Notes: a model not told the origin generated them from the letters alone. 19,565 nucleotides of DNA from an uncultured Collinsella sp. (GCA_934650975.1 CAKUFW010000033.1:1-19565), one strand, 5' to 3'; shown: positions 1 through 7,736, counted from the stretch's first letter. Made by a program: numbers and translations.

Positions 1-231
1 GGTGCCGTGCAGAAGCTCTTTAACAAGGTGAAGGCTCCTGCAGCCGACGCTGAGCGCAAACTCGCCGCTGCCGCCGCCGAGGCCGAGCAGCCTACCGAGC
101 GCGTCCTGATTGGCGAGGCCGAGGACGAGGCCGCCGACGGTGCGGATGCGGCTCAGAAGCCTGCGGCCAAGTCGGCTCAGTATTACACCTATACGCCTGC
201 CGAGACTGCCGAGGAGTCCTGCGATGAGTAG
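1..231 (+). CDS. C-terminal end of an unidentified protein (5' truncated by the window)
   Basis: The reading frame is open from the first base and ends at TAG 229-231, so this is the last 76 codons of a gene that begins outside the window. A GTG at position 7 could act as a start, but nothing marks it as one. The visible part is rich in Ala, Glu and Asp, with no hydrophobic segment, and ends in a Tyr/Thr-rich acidic tail (YYTYTPAETAEESCDE). It looks like a disordered tail rather than a folded domain, and I recognise no family. The next gene starts inside its last codons (ATG at 224, an 8-nt overlap), so the two are very likely cotranscribed and translationally coupled. It may therefore belong to the sigma-factor module that follows, but no function can be assigned. 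Confidence 0.6.
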   Translation, partial: GAVQKLFNKVKAPAADAERKLAAAAAEAEQPTERVLIGEAEDEAADGADAAQKPAAKSAQYYTYTPAETAEESCDE

Positions 232-601
232 CGAAGCAACCTGCCCCATCACGCTGACCGTTGCCGGTGATCCGCGTTTTGCGCGCTTGGTGCGCATGAC
301 GGCCGCAAACGTCGGCGCTCTGTGCTCTATGTCCGTCGATCGCATCGAGGACATTCGCATGGCTGCCGAGGAGGCCTTCATCTTTGGTTGTACCGCGGTC
401 GACTGCAACGACATCACGATTAAATTTGACGTCGACGAGACCCACGTTGGTATGACTTTTACCTTTGGCGACCAGGCCACCGTCGATGAGGATGACCAGG
501 CTGCCGTGTATGCCGAGCTCATTCTTGCAAGTGTGTGCGATTCCTACGAAAAGACATCGGCGCCCCTAACGCTTTCCCTCGACCTCAAGGCGGATATCTA
601 A
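224..601 (+). CDS. RsbW-like anti-sigma factor with degenerate ATP-binding site
   Basis: The 125-residue product aligns by eye with the RsbW/SpoIIAB (HATPase_c_2) anti-sigma family. The N-terminal part resembles the family strand and helix leading to IEDIRMAAEEAF, the equivalent of the N-box helix of RsbW (IED..vAvsEAcTNAv). Family members bind a sigma factor and phosphorylate an anti-anti-sigma partner using ATP. Here the N-box Asn is missing (EAFIFG), the D-G-G metal/ATP motif is reduced to FGDQATVDE, and there is no GxGL lid motif near the C terminus. Kinase activity is therefore doubtful, while sigma binding could remain. The ATG at 224 is preferred over the in-frame ATG at 110 because it overlaps the upstream stop and gives normal family length. 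The sigma gene follows after one base, the usual anti-sigma/sigma pairing. Confidence 0.72.
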   Translation: MSSEATCPITLTVAGDPRFARLVRMTAANVGALCSMSVDRIEDIRMAAEEAFIFGCTAVDCNDITIKFDVDETHVGMTFTFGDQATVDEDDQAAVYAELILASVCDSYEKTSAPLTLSLDLKADI

Positions 602-602
602 T

Positions 603-1394
603 ATGACCGAACGTTCCCGGAGCGGTAAGACCGCTTGGGACAAGGAGAAAACCCGCGAGCTGTTTCGTCGCTACAAGGAGACCGGTGATCCGGACGCCCG
701 CGAGCAACTCGTCATGTCCCATATGAACCTGGTAAGGTTTCTTGCCAACAAATTTAAAAACCGCGGCGAGCCTCTCGACGACCTTATGCAGGTCGGCTAC
801 CTGGGCCTGCTCAAAGCTATCGATCGCTTTGATCCTGAGCGCGGACTCGAGTTTACGACGTTTGCGACGCCCACCATCTTGGGCGAGATCAAGCGCCATT
901 TTCGCGACAAGGGCTGGAGCGTGCGCGTGCCTCGTCGCTTGCAGGAGCTCTCGGCCAAGGTCAACCAGGCTACCGATAAGCTCACCAACGAGCTGCAGCG
1001 TTCGCCCAAGGTTGAGGAAATCGCCGAATACCTAGACGTGACCGTTGACGAGGTCCTCGAGGCAATGGAATCGTCCTCGGCCTACACCTCGGTGCCCATC
1101 GAGGCTCCGGGTGCGTCCGATTCGGACGATGCGCCTTCGATTCTCGACCGCTATGCCGACGAGGACAATGAGCTTGACTTTACCGATGACCGTCTGGTGA
1201 TCGAGGAAGCCATCCGCGATTTCTCGCCGCGCGAGCGCGAGGTGATCGAGCTGCGCTTTGTGAAAGGCATGACCCAGATCGAAATCGCCAAGAAGCTGGG
1301 CATCTCGCAGGTGCAGGTGTCGCGCCTGCTGCGCCGCACGCTTAAGAAGATTCAGGACAAGATCGACCCCGACGGAGTGATGATTCGTTCATGA
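603..1394 (+). CDS. RNA polymerase sigma factor, SigB/SigF/SigG family
   Basis: This 263-residue sigma-70 family protein has the group 3 layout of SigB/SigF. Region 2 is clear around residues 60-110, with DLMQVGYLGLLKAIDRF, then FTTFATPTILGEIKRHFRD and WSVRVPRRLQEL, typical of region 2 core binding and -10 recognition. Region 3 follows (about 115-160). Region 4 starts near 207 with SPREREVIELRF and a helix-turn-helix TQIEIAKKLGISQVQVSRLL for -35 contacts. It would direct RNA polymerase to a special set of promoters. Its gene lies one base after the RsbW-like gene, the classic arrangement in which the anti-sigma protein holds it inactive. The sub-family (general stress versus another role) cannot be fixed from sequence. 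No sporulation genes are visible here. Its stop overlaps the next start as ATGA. Confidence 0.93.
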   Translation: MTERSRSGKTAWDKEKTRELFRRYKETGDPDAREQLVMSHMNLVRFLANKFKNRGEPLDDLMQVGYLGLLKAIDRFDPERGLEFTTFATPTILGEIKRHFRDKGWSVRVPRRLQELSAKVNQATDKLTNELQRSPKVEEIAEYLDVTVDEVLEAMESSSAYTSVPIEAPGASDSDDAPSILDRYADEDNELDFTDDRLVIEEAIRDFSPREREVIELRFVKGMTQIEIAKKLGISQVQVSRLLRRTLKKIQDKIDPDGVMIRS

Positions 1395-2803
1395 GTGAGC
1401 ACCCCCAACAAACCGACCGCACGCTGCGTGATACCCGTATTCTGACTCTGCGCATCTGGGCCGTTGTCGGTTGCATTGTGATTGCTGCCGTCATCTTTAA
1501 CCTCATGGGCATCTTGGCGCCGGTTATCGAGTTTCTGGCCGTCGGCTCCATCATCGCCTTTGTGATGTCGCCGATTACCAACTGGCTCGAGCACCATGGC
1601 GTGAATCGCGGCATTGGTTCACTCATCGCGCTCATCGTGGTCGTTGCCGTGCTCGTCGGTGTCGTTTGCGTTCTGTCGCCGATTCTGTTTGGTCAGATTA
1701 TGGAGGTCTTGAGCCGCCTGCCCGAGCAGCTGCGCGCTGCGGGTGGCGACCTCAACGAGATGGTCTCACGTGCGAAGACGCTCAACAACACGCCGCTCAA
1801 GGAGTACTTGGACGATAATCTGTCGTCGCTCGTTACCGTGGCATCGAAGTATGTTTCCCAGATTGCCGCTGAACTTGGCCGTGGCGTGTTCCCGCTCATT
1901 ACCAACACGGCCTCGCAGCTGTTCGTCATTTTCCTTGGTCTGGTGCTTGCCTACTGGCTTGCCTGCGATTATCCCCGCATGCACCATGAGGTTTGCACCA
2001 TCCTCGGCCAGGAAAAGGAGACCTCGTATCGCTTTATGGTCGCCATTCTTTCGCGCTCCGTTGGTGGCTACATGCGTGGCATGGTCGTGACGTCCATCTG
2101 CGGCGGCATTTTAGCCTTTATTGGCTTCACGATCATCGGGCATCCGTATGCGGCACTCATGGCTATCTTTACCGGCATCATGCACTTGGTTCCGGTCGTC
2201 GGTCCCTGGGTAAGCGCTGCAATTGCTACAGTCCTCGGCTTTATGTTCAGCCCCATGCTGGCGTTGTGGACGCTCATCGTGACGATGGTCGCGCAAAATA
2301 TCACCGATAACGTGATTTCGCCCAAGGTCATGCAGAGCTCGGTCCAGGTACATCCCATCATGAGTCTGACGGCGCTCGTTATTGGTTCGGCGCTCATGGG
2401 TCCCATCGGCATGGTCATTGCCATTCCGCTGTGCGCAGCGCTCAAGGGCATCTTTGTGTATTACTTCGAGAACGAGACCGGTCGCCAGCTCGTGGCCTAC
2501 GACGGCGCCGTGTTTAAGGGCACGCCGTATCGCGATGCCGAGGGCAACCCGGTCGCCGCCTACGACGCACTCGGTGACGATACCTTCATCTATGAGTCTG
2601 AGCTCATCGGCAACGAGACCGCTCCCGAGGCCCAGGCCATGCCCAAGCCCGAGCTCGATAACCCTTGGATTAAGCTTTCGGGTCTGCAGCCCGACGCCAC
2701 GGGTTTCTTCAAGAACCCCTTCGCCAAGGACGACGATTCCAGCTCTGACGACGACACCAAAACCGGCATCGACGGCTCCATGGACGATTCGGATTCCAAA
2801 TAG
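1391..2803 (+). CDS. AI-2E (YdiK/PerM) family transporter
   Basis: The 470-residue polytopic membrane protein starts at ATG 1391, which overlaps the sigma-factor TGA by 4 nt. Three hydrophobic segments fill roughly residues 16-96, a soluble stretch covers 97-170, and further segments run to about 355. The motif LVPVVGPW (266-273) matches the conserved P-x-x-G-P of the AI-2E family (PF01594). Some members export autoinducer-2 or act in Na+/H+ antiport, but most have unknown substrates. The last 110 residues are hydrophilic and acidic, with Asp/Ser runs, and are probably cytoplasmic and disordered. That tail is longer than usual. The overlap means the protein is translated with the sigma factor and is likely part of its module, although no direct functional link is shown. 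Confidence 0.88.
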   Translation: MSEHPQQTDRTLRDTRILTLRIWAVVGCIVIAAVIFNLMGILAPVIEFLAVGSIIAFVMSPITNWLEHHGVNRGIGSLIALIVVVAVLVGVVCVLSPILFGQIMEVLSRLPEQLRAAGGDLNEMVSRAKTLNNTPLKEYLDDNLSSLVTVASKYVSQIAAELGRGVFPLITNTASQLFVIFLGLVLAYWLACDYPRMHHEVCTILGQEKETSYRFMVAILSRSVGGYMRGMVVTSICGGILAFIGFTIIGHPYAALMAIFTGIMHLVPVVGPWVSAAIATVLGFMFSPMLALWTLIVTMVAQNITDNVISPKVMQSSVQVHPIMSLTALVIGSALMGPIGMVIAIPLCAALKGIFVYYFENETGRQLVAYDGAVFKGTPYRDAEGNPVAAYDALGDDTFIYESELIGNETAPEAQAMPKPELDNPWIKLSGLQPDATGFFKNPFAKDDDSSSDDDTKTGIDGSMDDSDSK

Positions 2804-2809
2804 ATCTTG

Positions 2810-3049
2810 TTAGCGTTTCTTGATGTTGTAAATGACAAGAAACGCGAGCAAGGCGATTGATAAGGGGCCAGCTACATAGAAAAAGAGAACGTCAATTGCG
2901 TGCAGAGCGTAATAAGTCTTATCGCCGGACATTACTGCATACAATACGTAGCCAAATGCTGGTTGGTTTGCGTACCAGCAGGAGAAACCCAAAAGCACGA
3001 AAAGTGCTACTACCAGAAGTGCATTAAGGACAAATCGTTTGCTTTTCAT
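2810..3049 (-). CDS. Small two-helix membrane protein, unidentified
   Basis: This 79-residue protein has two clear hydrophobic segments, about residues 8-24 and 51-73, separated by a polar loop, and a basic end (YNIKKR). No family is recognised. I chose the ATG at 3049 because AGGAG sits 7 nt upstream of it on the - strand. A longer frame from TTG 3109 would add a basic segment encoded partly by an A10 run and lacks such a site. The gene is markedly more AT-rich than its neighbours and uses codons such as TTA, AAA and ATA, suggesting foreign origin. It is convergent with the AI-2E gene (6 nt between stops) and divergent from alaS. Coding status rests on the ribosome-binding site, the promoter match and the membrane pattern. 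Confidence 0.6.
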   Translation of the reverse strand: MKSKRFVLNALLVVALFVLLGFSCWYANQPAFGYVLYAVMSGDKTYYALHAIDVLFFYVAGPLSIALLAFLVIYNIKKR

Positions 3050-3081
3050 CGATCGCTCCTCCCGGATAAGTCTTATATGTA

Positions 3082-3109
3082 ATTCTACAGCAGCCATTTT
3101 TTTTTTCAA
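3082..3109 (-). promoter_or_regulatory. Promoter of the small membrane-protein gene, with an A10 tract in the spacer
   Basis: Read on the - strand there is TTGAAA (3104-3109), a 16-nt spacer and TAGAAT (3082-3087). Each hexamer matches 5 of 6 consensus positions. The implied start of transcription is near 3075, about 25 nt before the start codon. Ten consecutive A residues (3097-3106) span the end of the -35 box and the first part of the spacer. Confidence 0.55.
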
Positions 3110-3146
3110 AGAATATGACTGTCCAAAATAACATGCACTTTCGCTG

Positions 3147-3176
3147 GAGGGTCGCTGTTTGGCGGCCCTCTTTTTT
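3147..3176 (+). terminator. Rho-independent terminator upstream of alaS
   Basis: A 9-bp stem (3147-3155 with 3162-3170, one G-U pair) closes a 6-nt loop and is followed by six T residues (3171-3176). On the + strand it would stop transcripts coming from the sigma/AI-2E operon. No T-box signature (AGGGTGGAACCGCG type) is seen, so it is not read as an aminoacyl-tRNA leader attenuator. Confidence 0.75.
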
Positions 3177-3202
3177 GCACTGGGGCGGTGGGATGGTAAT
3201 AT
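3175..3202 (+). promoter_or_regulatory. Candidate alaS promoter
   Basis: TTGCAC (3175-3180) and TAATAT (3197-3202) are separated by 16 nt, with a start expected near 3209, some 40 nt before the alaS ATG. The -35 box matches only half of the consensus and overlaps the terminator's T tract. This is a weak call supported mainly by location. Confidence 0.4.
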
Positions 3203-3248
3203 CGTTACGTTTGAACTGTTTCGATGTGAAACCGAGGAGATTCCCTCT

Positions 3249-5906
3249 ATGAGTGCTGACTACCCGTCAATGACTACGGCCGAGATCCGCTCTAAGTTCC
3301 TCAACTTCTTTGAGGAGCGCGGTCTTAAGCTCTATCCTTCTTCGTCCCTCGTTCCCGACGATCCTTCGCTGCTGCTTGCCAACGCCGGCATGAACCAGTT
3401 TAAGGAGTACTACCAGGGCAAGAAGACCATGAAGGAGATCGGCGCGATCTCCTGCCAGAAGTGCGTCCGCACCAACGATATCGATTGCATCGGCGAGGAT
3501 GGCCGTCACCTGTCCTTCTTCGAGATGCTCGGCGATTTCTCCTTTGGTGGCGTCTCCAAGCAGCAGGCATGCGCCTGGGCTTTTGAGCTCATTACCAAGG
3601 AGTTCAAGCTGCCGCTCGACCGCCTGTACTTCACCGTCTTTACCGAGGACGATGAGACCCACGACGTGTGGCGTTCCCTGGGCGTTGCCGAGGACCACAT
3701 CTCCCGTCTGGGCGAGGACGACAACTTCTGGGCTGCTGGCCCCACCGGCCCCTGCGGTCCGTGCTCCGAGATTTACTTTGATATGGGCGAGGAGGTCGGC
3801 TGCGGCAAGCCCGACTGCAAGCCCGGTTGCGACTGCGACCGCTTCCTGGAGTTCTGGAACCTCGTGTTTACCCAGTACGACCGCCAGGAGGACGGCTCCA
3901 TGCCGGAGCTGCCGCACCGCAACCTCGATACGGGCATGGGCCTGGAGCGCATGGCCGCTATCATGCAGCACAAGACCGCCAACTACGATGGCGATCTGAT
4001 GCAGCACCTCATTAAACTGGGCGAGGAGATCAGCGGCAAGACCTATGTCGCCGACGACTACTCCGGTGCCAGCCGCTCTCTGCGCATTATCGCCGACCAC
4101 TCCCGTGCCGTCGACTTCATGATTTCCGACGGCATCCTGCCCGGCAACGAGGGTCGCGAGTACGTCCTGCGCCGCCTGCTCCGCCGCGCCGTGTTCCACG
4201 GCCGCCTGCTGGGCATCGAGGGCGCCTTCCTGACCAAGTTCATCGATGAGGTCAACGCTCAGATGGGCGAGGCCTATCCCGAGCTGCTCAAGAACGTCGC
4301 GCTCGTCAAGGGCATCGTCGCCTCCGAGGAGGAGCGCTTCTCCACGACGCTCGACAACGGCCGCGTCTACCTGGACGAGGCCCTGGCAGCGCTTTCCGAG
4401 GGCGCTGTTCTTCCGGGCGATGTTGCCTTTAAGCTGCACGACACCTTTGGCTTCCCCATCGACCTGACCGTCGAGATCGCCGGCACCGCTGGTCACGACG
4501 TCGACATGGAAGGCTTTACCGCCTGCATGGAGGACCAGAAAGCCCGCGCCCGCGCCAACGCCAAGGGCGATGCCTGGGGCAGCTTCAACGACGTGTGGGT
4601 CGAGCTTTCCGATAAGGTCGCCGTGACCGAGTTCGACGGCTATGACAACGATGTGATCGAGGGCGCCAAGGTTGTCGCCATCGTGCGCAACGGCGAGTCC
4701 GTCGAGTCCGCTGCCGCTGGCGAGGATGTCGAGGTCGTGCTTGACCGCACTCCGTTCTACGCCGAGATGGGTGGCCAGCAGGGCGACGCCGGCGAGCTTT
4801 CTGCCGAGGGCGTCGTGCTGACCGTTGCCGACACCAAGAATCACAACGGCCTGTATGCCCACGTCGCACACGTTGCCGAGGGCACGCTGACCGTCGGTGC
4901 TGCCGTGACCGCCGCGCTCGACGCCGAGCGCCGTGGCTTCCTGCGCCGCAACCACACCGCTACGCACCTGCTCGACGCCGCCCTTAAGCAGGTCCTGGGC
5001 GAGCATGTCTCCCAGGCCGGCTCGCTGGTGACGCCCGAGCACCTGCGCTTTGACTTCACGCACTTCGAGGCCCTGTCTTCCGAGCAGCTCAAGGCTGTCG
5101 AGGACCTGGTCAACCAACAGATCTTCGCTTCCAAGCCGGTCGTGACCCGCGTCATGGGCATCGACGAGGCCAAGGCTGCCGGCGCTGTCGCCCTCTTTGG
5201 CGAGAAGTACGGCGACGTCGTGCGCGTCGTCTCCGTGGGCGCCGAGGACCAGCCGTTCTCCCGCGAGCTCTGCGGTGGTACGCACGCCGCCAACACCGCC
5301 GAGATCGGCCTGTTCAAGATCATTTCCGAGTCCTCCACGGGCTCGAACGTCCGCCGTATCGAGGCCGTGACCTCCAAGGGCGCGCTCGACTACATGGCCG
5401 ACCGCCTGGCGCTCGTCGACGCCGCCGCCGCTGCGCTCAAGTGCCGCGTCGACGAGGTCCCGGCGCGCGTGGAGAACCTGCAGGCCGAGCTGCGTGAGAC
5501 TTCCAACAAGCTCAAGAAGGCGCTCACCGGTGGCTCCTCCGATGCCATCTCCGGCGCCATCGACGCCGCTGTCGAGCTCGACGGCTACAAGCTCGTTGTC
5601 GCCGAGCTTCAGGGTCTCGAGGCCGCTGACCTGCGCAACGTGTGGGATACCGTGCACCAGAAGGTCGCCGGCCCCGTCGCCTGCGTCGTTGCCAGCGTGA
5701 CCGAGAAGGGCACCCCGGCCCTGCTCGCCGCCGGTTCCGATGACGCCGTCAAGGCCGGTTTCCACGCCGGTAACGTGATCAAGCAGATCGCGGGCCTGGT
5801 CGACGGTCGCGGTGGCGGTCGTCCCAACATGGCCCAGGCCGGTGGCAAGAACGCCGCCGGTATCGCTGATGCCCTCGCGGCCGCCAAGACCGCGCTCGGC
5901 GCCTAA
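3249..5906 (+). CDS. alaS: Alanine-tRNA ligase
   Basis: This cytoplasmic enzyme charges tRNA-Ala with alanine. The 885-residue length is normal. The N-terminal class II catalytic core includes FLNFFEERGLKLYPSSSLVP, the Cys-bearing insertion at C185, C190, C194 and C196, and LDTGMGLERM. The editing domain carries both conserved zinc motifs, HTATH (H569, H573) and CGGTH (C675, H679), so hydrolysis of Ser- and Gly-tRNA-Ala should be intact. The Gly-rich C-terminal part (GRGGGRPNMAQAGGK) matches the C-Ala domain. The ATG at 3249 has GAGGAG 9 nt upstream. A more upstream in-frame ATG at 3159 lies inside the terminator and is not used. It heads an operon, with ruvX 17 nt downstream. Codon use is strongly biased, as in a highly expressed gene. 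Confidence 0.98.
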   Translation: MSADYPSMTTAEIRSKFLNFFEERGLKLYPSSSLVPDDPSLLLANAGMNQFKEYYQGKKTMKEIGAISCQKCVRTNDIDCIGEDGRHLSFFEMLGDFSFGGVSKQQACAWAFELITKEFKLPLDRLYFTVFTEDDETHDVWRSLGVAEDHISRLGEDDNFWAAGPTGPCGPCSEIYFDMGEEVGCGKPDCKPGCDCDRFLEFWNLVFTQYDRQEDGSMPELPHRNLDTGMGLERMAAIMQHKTANYDGDLMQHLIKLGEEISGKTYVADDYSGASRSLRIIADHSRAVDFMISDGILPGNEGREYVLRRLLRRAVFHGRLLGIEGAFLTKFIDEVNAQMGEAYPELLKNVALVKGIVASEEERFSTTLDNGRVYLDEALAALSEGAVLPGDVAFKLHDTFGFPIDLTVEIAGTAGHDVDMEGFTACMEDQKARARANAKGDAWGSFNDVWVELSDKVAVTEFDGYDNDVIEGAKVVAIVRNGESVESAAAGEDVEVVLDRTPFYAEMGGQQGDAGELSAEGVVLTVADTKNHNGLYAHVAHVAEGTLTVGAAVTAALDAERRGFLRRNHTATHLLDAALKQVLGEHVSQAGSLVTPEHLRFDFTHFEALSSEQLKAVEDLVNQQIFASKPVVTRVMGIDEAKAAGAVALFGEKYGDVVRVVSVGAEDQPFSRELCGGTHAANTAEIGLFKIISESSTGSNVRRIEAVTSKGALDYMADRLALVDAAAAALKCRVDEVPARVENLQAELRETSNKLKKALTGGSSDAISGAIDAAVELDGYKLVVAELQGLEAADLRNVWDTVHQKVAGPVACVVASVTEKGTPALLAAGSDDAVKAGFHAGNVIKQIAGLVDGRGGGRPNMAQAGGKNAAGIADALAAAKTALGA

Positions 5907-5923
5907 GAACCTAAGTAGTCGCT

Positions 5924-6352
5924 GTGGTCGCGCTCGCACTGGACATAGGGGAGACCAGGATCGGCATTGCCGTCTCGAGCCGTGATGGCAAGATGGCGAT
6001 GCCCGTCAAGGTGCTCCCGGCTGCCGAGGTCACTGGTATGGCTAAGACGTTTCGCTACCTGGTCGAGGACTATGAGCCCGACATTCTGGTAAGCGGACGT
6101 CCCCTGACCATGGCCGGTGAGCCTGGTCCCCAGGCCGAGCGCGTCGCCGCTGTGGCCCAAAAGATTGCCGACGAGCTCGATCTTCCGCTGGAGTTTGAGG
6201 ACGAGCGTCTGTCCTCGCAAGAGGCCAAGCGTATTCTGCGCGAGCAGGGGCTCAACGAAAAGCAGATGAGGGGCAAAATTGACATGATCGCCGCCAGCCT
6301 GTTTTTGCAGACGTGGCTCGATCGCAAGAACGAGGAGGTCCAGCATGTCTAG
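5924..6352 (+). CDS. ruvX: RuvX/YqgF-family Holliday junction resolvase-like nuclease
   Basis: The 142-residue product has the RNase H-like fold signature of YqgF: ALDIGETRIGIAV at the start (acidic residue D7), SGRPLTMAGEPG in the middle, DERLSS (E94) and KIDMIAASLFLQTWLD (D120). These three acidic positions correspond to the family's proposed metal-binding site. Family members are implicated in processing of the 16S rRNA 5' end and were first proposed as Holliday junction resolvases; the two roles are not separable from sequence. The start is GTG 5924, the first start after an in-frame stop at 5912. No good ribosome-binding site is seen, so coupling to alaS is likely. Its last 8 nt overlap the mltG start, a common alaS-ruvX-mltG arrangement. 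Confidence 0.93.
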   Translation: MVALALDIGETRIGIAVSSRDGKMAMPVKVLPAAEVTGMAKTFRYLVEDYEPDILVSGRPLTMAGEPGPQAERVAAVAQKIADELDLPLEFEDERLSSQEAKRILREQGLNEKQMRGKIDMIAASLFLQTWLDRKNEEVQHV

Positions 6353-7736
6353 CGCTTCCGATCCGCGCCAGCCGAATCGCCAGGGTCAGCCCGCACCGCG
6401 CCCCGCACAGCCCGGTCAGCGTCCGGTGCAGCCGACGCAACGTGCGGCTCAGCCTGTTGCGCGTCCGGCGCAGTCCTCCTCGCGTGCCGCTCAGCCAACT
6501 CTGCGTGCTACTCAACAGCCTGCCGCTCGTCCCGCGCAGCCCGCTGGCGGCGCTCGCTTTAAGCAGCAGGCTCCTACGCAGCGCGCGCAGGCCCCTCAGT
6601 CGCACACGCACGCACATCGTTCTCACGGCACGCATGGTGTAGCTCCGGCCTCGCGCTCGAGCTATAACACGCATGCTCGCCGTGGCGCCCAAAAGAAGAG
6701 CTCTCCGGTGCCCATGATTATCGGCGCCGTGGCAGCCGTGCTCGCGCTTGCTGTGATTGCCTTCTTTGTCGTGCCAGCCGTCAAGGGTTTCCTTGCCGGT
6801 GAGGATACGAAGGTTGCTGCCGGCCAGCAGGTCACGATCACGATTCCCGAGGGCGCATCGGGCGATACCATCGCCTCGATCCTTTCCGAGAACCATATCG
6901 TCGAGAATCCCAAGGATTATTACGCGGCGGTCAAAAAGCTCAACGCCGACATGTCGCTCAAGCCTGGCACCTACTCGTTTACCACGCTCATGGACGCGAC
7001 CAAGGTCGTCCAGCAGCTCATGGAAGGCCCCAATGCGGGCTCCGATGCCCTGACGATTCCTGAGGGCCTGACGGTCGACCAGGTTGCCGATCGCGTGGCC
7101 GCGGCATACGACAGTATCTCCAAGGAGGACTTCCTCAATCAGGCAAAGGCCTCCAACTATGTGAAGGACTATGGCTTCCTCGAAGGCGCTGCAAATGATT
7201 CGCTTGAGGGCTTCCTGTTTCCCAAGACGTATTCGCTTGGCAAGGACCCGTCTGCCGATGACGTGATTCGTGCCATGCTCGACCAGTTCAACACCGAGTA
7301 CAAGTCGCTCGACTTTGCCAGCTGCGAGGCCAAGATCAAGGAGCGCTACGGTGTGGAGATGTCCGATTACGACATCGTTAACCTTGCCTCCATTGTCGAG
7401 CGTGAGGGCCTCAACGCCGATCAACGCGCACACGTTGCCTCGGTTTTCTATAACCGCCTGGCGGGTAAGCTCGATGGCCTGCGTTATCTCAACAGCGATG
7501 CGACCATGATGTATGTCACCGGTGGCGAGGTTACCGCCGATGACCTGCAAAGCGATAGCCCGTATAACACATACAAGCACGAGGGCCTGCCGCCCACGCC
7601 CATCTGCTCTCCGTCGCTCGAGGCGCTCAAGGCCACGCTTGAGCCGACCGACTCCGATGACCTGTATTTCTACATTACGCAGGACGAGGAGTATTTCTCG
7701 AAGACTTACGAAGAGCATCAACAGTCTTGGAATTGA
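6345..7736 (+). CDS. mltG: Endolytic murein transglycosylase MltG with long N-terminal cytoplasmic tail
   Basis: The 463-residue protein cuts nascent glycan strands at the outer face of the membrane and helps set glycan length. Residues 1-120 are low complexity, rich in Pro, Gln, Arg and Ala with repeated RPAQP-like units, followed by a His-rich patch. One membrane helix lies at about 124-146, giving an inside-N topology. The extracellular YceG domain shows IPEGASGDTIASIL, PKTYSLGKDP, the catalytic motif LASIVEREG with Glu352 equivalent to E. coli Glu218, and YNTYKHEGLPPTPICSPS near the end. The ATG 6345 start overlaps the ruvX stop. The enzyme domain looks complete. The tail is longer than in most Firmicutes homologues. 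Confidence 0.95.
   Translation: MSSASDPRQPNRQGQPAPRPAQPGQRPVQPTQRAAQPVARPAQSSSRAAQPTLRATQQPAARPAQPAGGARFKQQAPTQRAQAPQSHTHAHRSHGTHGVAPASRSSYNTHARRGAQKKSSPVPMIIGAVAAVLALAVIAFFVVPAVKGFLAGEDTKVAAGQQVTITIPEGASGDTIASILSENHIVENPKDYYAAVKKLNADMSLKPGTYSFTTLMDATKVVQQLMEGPNAGSDALTIPEGLTVDQVADRVAAAYDSISKEDFLNQAKASNYVKDYGFLEGAANDSLEGFLFPKTYSLGKDPSADDVIRAMLDQFNTEYKSLDFASCEAKIKERYGVEMSDYDIVNLASIVEREGLNADQRAHVASVFYNRLAGKLDGLRYLNSDATMMYVTGGEVTADDLQSDSPYNTYKHEGLPPTPICSPSLEALKATLEPTDSDDLYFYITQDEEYFSKTYEEHQQSWN

Noticed and set aside
3110..3248. T-box riboswitch in the alaS leader
   Set aside because: A terminator is present, but there is no AGGGTGGAACCGCG-type antiterminator core or specifier stem, and the likely promoter lies after the terminator.
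3159..3248. An N-terminal extension of AlaRS from ATG 3159
   Set aside because: That ATG lies within the terminator loop and stem and has no RBS. The extra residues do not fit the family, and ATG 3249 has a good GAGGAG.
3267..5939. A full-length 890-codon open frame on the - strand opposite alaS
   Set aside because: It mirrors alaS codon for codon. In GC-rich genes with biased codons the antisense frame stays open. The product is low complexity (Gly, Leu, Val, Asp, His), has no recognisable domain and no ribosome-binding site, while alaS on the + strand is unmistakable.
6252..7721. A 489-codon open frame on the - strand opposite mltG
   Set aside because: Its composition is unlike a real protein and it is fully covered by mltG, which has its catalytic motif and membrane helix.
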